From contig NZ_JAQPPK010000020.1 of the NCBI RefSeq assembly GCF_029952445.1, forward strand, positions 29,157 through 93,156: a DNA stretch of 64,000 nt, in the 5' to 3' direction. How positions within the stretch are numbered: the stretch's first letter is position 1; every line of letters begins with the position of its first letter. Origin of the DNA: Paenarthrobacter nitroguajacolicus. Its GTDB lineage: Bacteria > Actinomycetota > Actinomycetes > Actinomycetales > Micrococcaceae. The notes beneath the pieces were generated by a model. The model was not told the DNA's origin. It searched no databases and saw only the letters and a list, made by a program, of their open reading frames with translations. Positions 60,285 to 64,000 of the stretch are shown one piece after another. The position numbers and the translations under genes are program-made.

Positions 60285-60674
60285 ATGAGAATCGGACAGC
60301 TTGCGGAAGCAACCGGGACCACGACCAAGACCCTGCGGTTCTACGAGGAATCGGGTCTGCTCCCGCCCGCGGACCGCATGGCCTCCGGGTACCGGGACTA
60401 CACCGACGATGCTGTGGGACGGGTCGGGTTCATCCACCGCGGCCAGGCCGCCGGGCTCACCCTCGCCCAGATCGGGCAGATCCTGAGGATCCGCGAGCAC
60501 GGCCAGCCGCCGTGCTCGCACGTCCGGGACCTCCTAGGCGAGCGTCTGCGGGAACTCGATGCCCAGATCGCCGAGCTCCTTGCCCTCAGGGAAACCATCT
60601 CCCAACTGCACGCCCAGGCCGCTGAGCCGGAACCGGACACGTGCTCCGCTGACGAGGTCTGCCGCTACATCTAA
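60285..60674 (+). CDS. merR: MerR family metal-responsive activator
   Basis: The 129-residue protein has the MerR helix-turn-helix IGQLAEATGTTTKTLRFYEE and YRDYTDDAVGRVGFI, a dimer helix from about residue 80 to 110, and cysteines at 77 (QPPCSHV), 120 and 126 (DTCSADEVC). Cys77 is the mark of sensors for divalent metals; CueR-type Cu(I) sensors have Ser there. It faces merA, so Hg(II) is the natural signal, although the C-terminal spacing differs from Tn501 MerR. Confidence 0.88.
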   Translation: MRIGQLAEATGTTTKTLRFYEESGLLPPADRMASGYRDYTDDAVGRVGFIHRGQAAGLTLAQIGQILRIREHGQPPCSHVRDLLGERLRELDAQIAELLALRETISQLHAQAAEPEPDTCSADEVCRYI

Positions 60675-60716
60675 GATCAGCAAAATCCAGGCGTCAGGAG
60701 CGGAAGGCAGCACGGC

Positions 60717-61298
60717 ATGGAACGAACAAAGACGGAAATCCTGGCCGGCTACAGCCGTGCCAGCCACGACCTCGATGCCTGGCTGAAGAACGCCGGGGAC
60801 GCGGATCTTCGGAGACGCAGCAACGGAACCCGGTGGACCAACGAGGAACTGCTCTTCCACATGGTTTTCGGCTACATGGTCGTCCGCGCCCTGCTTCCGC
60901 TGGTCCATGTCATCAGCAGGCTCCCCGAACCAGCCGGCAAAGCCTTTGCAGCGGTCCTGAATGCCGGGACACAGCCCTTCGATGTCGTGAACTACTGGGG
61001 CTCCCGCGCTGCTGCCCTCGTCTACAACAAACAGCGAATGCGCCGCAAACTAGACAAGACCATAAGCGCAATTTCCCGCAGACTCGAACGCGAGAGTTTC
61101 AAGTCCCTGGCAAGAACGATGCCATTCCCGGATCGGTGGGATCCTTTCTTCATGCCGACAATGACACTCACCGACGTCTACGCGTACCCGACGCTCCACT
61201 TCGACTTCCACGCCCGGCAACTGTCCCCAAGCCAGCCTCCCCAGATAAGCCATCAGAAGCCGGACTCTGACAAGCCACCCGGATCTCCTGTTACATGA
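60717..61298 (+). CDS. DinB-like protein
   Basis: The 193-residue protein has a helical DinB-type bundle with RWTNEELLFHMVFGYMVVRA and LTDVYAYPTLHFDFHARQ, where His residues at matching sites would bind a metal. Such proteins are thiol-dependent transferases or metal-binding bundles; in actinobacteria many use mycothiol. It follows merR by 43 bp on the same strand and may help detoxify thiol-bound mercury. Confidence 0.75.
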   Translation: MERTKTEILAGYSRASHDLDAWLKNAGDADLRRRSNGTRWTNEELLFHMVFGYMVVRALLPLVHVISRLPEPAGKAFAAVLNAGTQPFDVVNYWGSRAAALVYNKQRMRRKLDKTISAISRRLERESFKSLARTMPFPDRWDPFFMPTMTLTDVYAYPTLHFDFHARQLSPSQPPQISHQKPDSDKPPGSPVT

Positions 61299-61309
61299 CG
61301 TGAGGCGCT

Positions 61310-61447
61310 ATGAAAATCGAACTGCTGCATTCGATGACTGCCCCAGAGACTGAACTCGCATGCCGGATCTACCCCGTGCCAAGCGGCATGGCCGGCGTTC
61401 CGACCGTCGATCGGGTACTGGAAGCGCTGAGAAACCGTGGACTCTGA
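61310..61447 (+). CDS. 45-residue protein, apparently an internally deleted mercury-island thioredoxin-like protein
   Basis: The frame reads MKIELLHSMTAPETELACRI, YPVPSGMAGVPTVDRV and LEALRNRGL. The start MKIELLHS and the end CRIY...G.PTVDRVLEALR resemble the two ends of a small thioredoxin-fold protein common beside merA and merB in actinobacteria. The middle (about 40 residues with the CxxC-like loop) is missing. It is probably a remnant; the family match is from memory. Confidence 0.5.
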   Translation: MKIELLHSMTAPETELACRIYPVPSGMAGVPTVDRVLEALRNRGL

Positions 61448-61592
61448 CAGCCCGAACCGGTGCTCCTGTTGCGGACGGCAAATGAAGCGCCACAAACTTC
61501 ACGCGCTCGGCCATGAACCCGCCTATATTTGCCGGCGATGCGCGCTGTGGATCGCCCTGCGCCCCGGACATGACTCCAAGCCAGGCACCTGA
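61437..61592 (+). CDS. 51-residue zinc-ribbon protein
   Basis: A GTG start at 61437 overlaps the end of the preceding frame and gives NRCSCCGRQMKRHKL and YICRRCALWIALRPGHD. The CxCC...CxxC arrangement with His between fits a zinc or heavy-metal ribbon. The ribosome site is not clear and overlap with the upstream frame suggests coupling. The family is not known to me. Confidence 0.5.
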   Translation: MDSDSPNRCSCCGRQMKRHKLHALGHEPAYICRRCALWIALRPGHDSKPGT

Positions 61593-61835
61593 AATCCTAT
61601 TCCAGGCCTGGAGGAAACTTTCAGCTCAATGTCTCGAAACCTTTTCGTCTCAAAACACTCGGGATCCGAGATCATCCTGGCAATACAGGACTTCGAGGTT
61701 GGATGACGGCCGAGTAGTGCCCTCACTAACGGACTAGCTGGGCAATAAGTGACGACACCTGTCGCGCACAATTAACTGCCATTTGACATGGGAAAAGTCA
61801 CCCCGGGTCGTGCTGAAGCCGAACAGAATATCTCG
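61593..61835. other. no supported gene near the right end of the element
   Basis: About 240 bp, with only short frames of unlikely composition. Confidence 0.4.
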
Positions 61836-61982
61836 TCAGCGCCTTGCCCTGGCGTGACCATAGGCTCCACCGTCCTTCTGCTCGGAGATCTTGATCCGGT
61901 ACCCAGCCAACTTCGGCTCAAAAAGCGTCACACCGGGCGAGGCAGACGTCGCAAGGATGCCCTTCACGGCCTTCGATGGCAT
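61836..61982 (-). CDS. 48-residue hypothetical protein near the right end
   Basis: A frame from ATG 61982 reads MPSKAVKGILATSASPGVTL, FEPKLAGYRIKISEQKDG and GAYGHARARR. It is protein-like but unassigned. The FEPKLAGYR stretch superficially resembles ligase motif I with Asp replaced by Ala, so it cannot be excluded that it derives from a second ligase gene. Confidence 0.3.
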   Translation of the reverse strand: MPSKAVKGILATSASPGVTLFEPKLAGYRIKISEQKDGGAYGHARARR

Positions 61983-62009
61983 GCCCCAGGGACAGGATCA
62001 CTCATGGCG

Positions 62010-62174
62010 TCACAGCCCGGAATGACTTGACGAAGTCCAGTGAAGGTACCCGTCCCATTTAGGTTCGGCCCAGATCCCGCCCGGGAGGGCAGCGGGTCCG
62101 GGGAACGTCTTGACGAGTTTCGCCAGGGCAACAGCAACCGGTGGTTGCAGTGCCCTCGGAATGGACTCGCTCAT
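62010..62174 (-). pseudogene. ATP-dependent DNA ligase, N-terminal part (interrupted gene)
   Basis: From ATG 62174 the frame reads MSESIPRALQPPVAVALAKL and a further 23 residues ending GGIWAEPKWDGY, which contains motif I with the catalytic lysine. After 62046 it runs into the element for 11 unrelated residues and stops. The next residues of the ligase (RALVL...) are found at 44507 on the same strand. It is one gene split by the insertion of the element. Confidence 0.88.
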
Positions 62175-62230
62175 GGGATCCGTTCTGTTCGTGCAGTTAC
62201 GTCCGGTCAGGCCATAGGGGTGCCGTCCGG

Positions 62231-62554
62231 TTACAACTCCACGGGGTGTTCAACAGCGAACCGCACCGGGGACTCGCCTTTGACCAGATTCTCCGGTTCG
62301 GGATTCATGACAGACATGGTGATCTGATCGATGAAGTATTCAATATCCGCTTCGGGGGCATCATCGCGGGACTCCATGGGGCCAGGACGGCCAACTTCGA
62401 AACCAGTGATCTCGTCGTACTCTTCCACGCACATCTGCAGGGTTTCGTGAACTGCGTTCGCGAAACCCTCGGCCGTCTCCGGATCCAGGAAACCCTGGAT
62501 CTCCAACTCAGCGCTCTTGTCCTCGTTCTGGACGTTCACTTTGAAACCCAGCAT
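62231..62554 (-). CDS. hypothetical protein next to the interrupted ligase
   Basis: The 107-residue acidic protein starts MLGFKVNVQNEDKSAELEIQ, with AAAGGAG just before ATG 62554. It contains LDPETAEGFANAVHETLQMC and IEYFIDQITMSVMNPEPENL. No family is recognised. It ends 57 bp before the ligase start, so before the insertion the two were probably one operon. Confidence 0.65.
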   Translation of the reverse strand: MLGFKVNVQNEDKSAELEIQGFLDPETAEGFANAVHETLQMCVEEYDEITGFEVGRPGPMESRDDAPEADIEYFIDQITMSVMNPEPENLVKGESPVRFAVEHPVEL

Positions 62555-63058
62555 GTGTTGCTCCTTTGAGTATTTGGCATTAGTCGCCCGGCATCTGCCA
62601 GCACACACGGCAAAGGGGGCGTCTCTCGCTACGCTCACCTTGCCCAGGAACAAACGTATGAGACACAACGAGTGAAAGCCGGTGGTCACCTCGTAGACGG
62701 CATAAAAGACCACCGAGGCGGTGGTGAATCCTCGTTCGCATCGGAATCATAGCCATCCCTCTCGTTGTCACAGTACTCATCCAAGCATGGGCCAGGGGAC
62801 CGACAGAATAAGGACCTTCGCTCCGCTTCGGCCTGTAAAAGCTTCTTTTGCCTTACATGTGGCTGGGTTGTTCTCCGTACAAGGCCACTGATCGTAGCCG
62901 TCCCCACCCGTCAACCCACGCAACCGGGCAATCCCACGCGGTCGCTGCGCTCCCTTATTTCGCGGGAGTCCCCGGCCGCTCTTCGGGGTTGACGGCCCAC
63001 CCTCGACCGGCTGCGACGTGGGGGGCCTCGCACGGCGGGGCAGGAAGGAGGTGGCTAC
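62555..63058. other. no supported gene; contains a terminator
   Basis: About 500 bp. Frames on both strands have poor composition. A hairpin at 62709-62725 followed by a T-run on the minus strand suggests that a minus-strand transcript ends here, but I cannot identify the gene it serves. Confidence 0.4.
62704..62725 (-). terminator. intrinsic terminator on the minus strand
   Basis: Read on the minus strand, ACCACCG and CGGTGGT form a 7-bp stem around CCT, followed by CTTTTATG. Confidence 0.6.
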
Positions 63059-63208
63059 ATGAGCATCGACGACGCGATCAAGCTCGCGACTTCGGTCGTG
63101 AGCCTGATGACAGCAGTCATTGCTTTACTCTCCGCGCGGAACGCGCGCTTAAAGAGCAAACGCTCCCGAGCTGGAACTCGGAAGCGTAAGCGGAACGCAA
63201 GGAGGTAG
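63059..63208 (+). CDS. 49-residue single-pass membrane peptide with basic tail
   Basis: ATG 63059 has a strong GGAAGGAGG ribosome site. The peptide reads MSIDDAIKLATSVVSLMTAV and IALLSARNARLKSKRSR followed by more Arg and Lys; it has one hydrophobic helix and a very basic C-terminus. The layout resembles small holin-like or toxin-like membrane peptides. A second peptide of similar design begins 93 bp downstream. Confidence 0.65.
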   Translation: MSIDDAIKLATSVVSLMTAVIALLSARNARLKSKRSRAGTRKRKRNARR

Positions 63209-63220
63209 TAGTCACACAAT

Positions 63221-63254
63221 CCGGTGGTCGTGACCGCTTGGTTGCGGCCACCGG
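63221..63254. repeat. 7-bp inverted repeat between the two small membrane genes
   Basis: CCGGTGG (63221-63227) and CCACCGG (63248-63254) flank a 20-nt loop. It is a possible hairpin between the two small genes, perhaps a weak terminator or regulatory stem. Confidence 0.4.
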
Positions 63255-63300
63255 TCTCCTTTCTCAGGATATGGCCACCTCAACGATAAGGAAACCCCTC

Positions 63301-63408
63301 ATGGAACCGCTGACCATCGTGAACTTCGTTCTCTCGCTCACAGCACTTGGAGCGGCGATCATGGCGTACCGCGCCAACTCGAAAGTATCCAGGGACGACG
63401 GAAGCTAG
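63301..63408 (+). CDS. 35-residue single-pass membrane peptide
   Basis: ATG 63301, with AAGGAA upstream, gives MEPLTIVNFVLSLTALGAAI and MAYRANSKVSRDDGS. It has one hydrophobic helix with a basic end. An in-frame ATG at 63271 would add ten residues. It aligns loosely with the peptide at 63059 (VSLMTAVIAL.. RNARLKSK versus LSLTALGAAI.. RANSKVSR), suggesting a duplicated small membrane family. Confidence 0.55.
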   Translation: MEPLTIVNFVLSLTALGAAIMAYRANSKVSRDDGS

Positions 63409-63444
63409 ACCGGATCCGGGGCGGGCCGTCACGTGGCGGCCCGC

Positions 63445-63768
63445 TCACCGGGCCGGTCCGGGATCCGCCAGGGACCGTTGTTCCTCCAGATGAGCTTCCC
63501 TGAGGACCGCGGTGATGGTCCTGATGGTCGCAGGATCATCCTGCCAACGACTCCCATCCCGAGGGCAGGCGTTGAGGCTCTTCACCCCGACCTCGGCGGC
63601 GAGCTGCAGCAACTCCGCACGCGCAGCATCGAGGTCTTCCAGCTGCTCTGTGCTCAGCTGCCCGGCCGTCAGTGGCTCCTGCTCTACGGGCGCGTCCGGC
63701 GCCACCGCCGACGAGGCTTGGACTTCAGTCGACCGGCTGCGCCTGTTCAGGAAGTTCCGTAATCCCAC
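63445..63768 (-). CDS. hypothetical protein
   Basis: The 107-residue protein starts at GTG 63768 with AGGAGAGG upstream. It has a basic N-terminus (MGLRNFLNRRSRS), an acidic helical middle (LSTEQLEDLDAARAELLQLA) and a WQDDPATIRTITAVLREAHL segment. It is unassigned. It follows a strong inverted repeat on the same strand. Confidence 0.6.
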   Translation of the reverse strand: MGLRNFLNRRSRSTEVQASSAVAPDAPVEQEPLTAGQLSTEQLEDLDAARAELLQLAAEVGVKSLNACPRDGSRWQDDPATIRTITAVLREAHLEEQRSLADPGPAR

Positions 63769-63793
63769 TGCCTACCTCTCCTTCTGAAACAAG

Positions 63794-63829
63794 TGTCCCG
63801 CCTGGGATTGGGGGTAACCAGGCGGGACA
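63794..63829 (-). terminator. 12-bp inverted repeat, terminator of the right-edge gene or operator of 63768
   Basis: TGTCCCGCCTGG (63794-63805) and CCAGGCGGGACA (63818-63829) are perfect inverted copies around a 12-nt loop. On the minus strand it starts 8 bp after the stop at 63838 and is followed by a T-rich stretch, favouring a terminator. Confidence 0.6.
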
Positions 63830-63837
63830 GAGCCACC

Positions 63838-63999
63838 TTACCGGCCCAGACCGACAGTTCCAGCAACGGGGCCGGCTCGCGGGGGCTCGCTCTGGTTTGC
63901 GCTGCGCTTCAACCAGTTGATGGGCGTCCTCTCCGCTTCGCTCCGTGGCCGGCTGTTGGGCCCGGTCCCGGCCTCGCAGAGCTCCGCCGTGCCCGGTCC
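63838..63999 (-). CDS. C-terminal end of a gene running off the right edge
   Basis: One frame is open from the window edge to a TAA at 63838. It ends TPINWLKRSANQSEPP and a Gly/Ala/Pro-rich tail of 13 residues. The hairpin directly after its stop supports a real gene. The product cannot be identified from this part. Confidence 0.4.
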   Translation of the reverse strand, partial: GPGTAELCEAGTGPNSRPRSEAERTPINWLKRSANQSEPPRAGPVAGTVGLGR

Positions 64000-64000
64000 T

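Larger units (their letters stand above)
44508..62044. mobile_element. 17.5-kb integrative element carrying metal resistance, inserted in a DNA ligase gene
   Basis: The ends are defined by the two halves of the ligase gene. At the left the ligase sequence stops after GGGCCCGG (44507) and unrelated DNA starts with CATGTTAAC. At the right, unrelated DNA ends CAGTGAA and ligase resumes with GGTACCCGTCC (62045). Fusing the flanks on one shared GG gives a continuous reading frame through Lys-Trp-Asp-Gly-Tyr-Arg-Ala-Leu. Two overlapping tyrosine recombinase genes begin 58 bp from the left end. No terminal inverted repeats were seen, as expected for Tn554-like or other tyrosine-recombinase elements. 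Cargo: Cd/Pb/Zn, Cu and Hg resistance genes. Confidence 0.85.

Noticed and set aside
44508..62044. Terminal inverted repeats of a DDE transposon at the element ends
   Set aside because: The first and last 30 bases do not match as inverted copies, and the only recombination genes are tyrosine recombinases.

Overview
The window is high-GC DNA from an actinobacterium, most probably an Arthrobacter-type member of the Micrococcaceae. The actinobacterial markers are DUF4193 and DUF4913 proteins, an SCO6880-type conjugation cluster, CmtR- and CsoR-style metal control, an Actinobacteria-type SOS box and LtrA. A replication initiator, a parAB pair with a repeat-rich centromere, and a conjugation operon make it a large plasmid or a plasmid-derived integrated element. 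No rRNA, tRNA or CRISPR array was seen.

Layout. 1-8.4 kb: a catabolic and stress patch with an FAD dehydrogenase cut by the window edge, two related Cys-nucleophile hydrolases, an SDR protein, XRE/MarR regulators (two of them damaged) and LtrA. 8.9-21 kb: one long minus-strand type IV secretion/conjugation operon, with CHAP hydrolase, lipoprotein, ParA-like ATPase, pilin-like, VirB8-like, VirB6-like, SCO6880, VirB4, TraG/VirD4 and DUF4913 genes. No relaxase was found. 21.3-24.6 kb: a winged-helix regulator, then a tightly coupled four-gene operon of IrrE/ImmA-type metalloprotease, 7-TM protein, PAP2-like membrane protein and EspR-like XRE protein. 25-29.3 kb: the replication and partition block. 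29.6-39.4 kb: accessory and defence genes, including a candidate EVE-HNH endonuclease and a restriction-modification island (GHKL/MORC-like ATPase-nuclease, GIY-YIG nuclease, C5 methyltransferase, Vsr). 39.5-43.5 kb: helicase-associated repeats and an SOS umuDC operon with two small companion genes.

The most decisive observation is at 43.6-62.2 kb. An ATP-dependent DNA ligase gene on the minus strand is split in two. Its N-terminal 43 codons, ending inside motif I (EPKWDGY), lie at 62046-62174. The remainder, starting at the next residue, lies at 43622-44507. Joining the two pieces restores an unbroken reading frame of about 337 codons. The intervening 17.5 kb (about 44508-62044) is therefore an inserted mobile element. 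It carries two overlapping tyrosine recombinase genes at one end and a metal-resistance cargo: CmtR, an SPC-type P1B ATPase, LspA, CadD and DsbA; copper genes (Csp-like, DUF305, DUF6153, CopB, CopZ, with a CsoR box); and merA/merR.

The right edge, 62.2-64 kb, holds short hypothetical genes, including two tiny membrane peptides of similar design.
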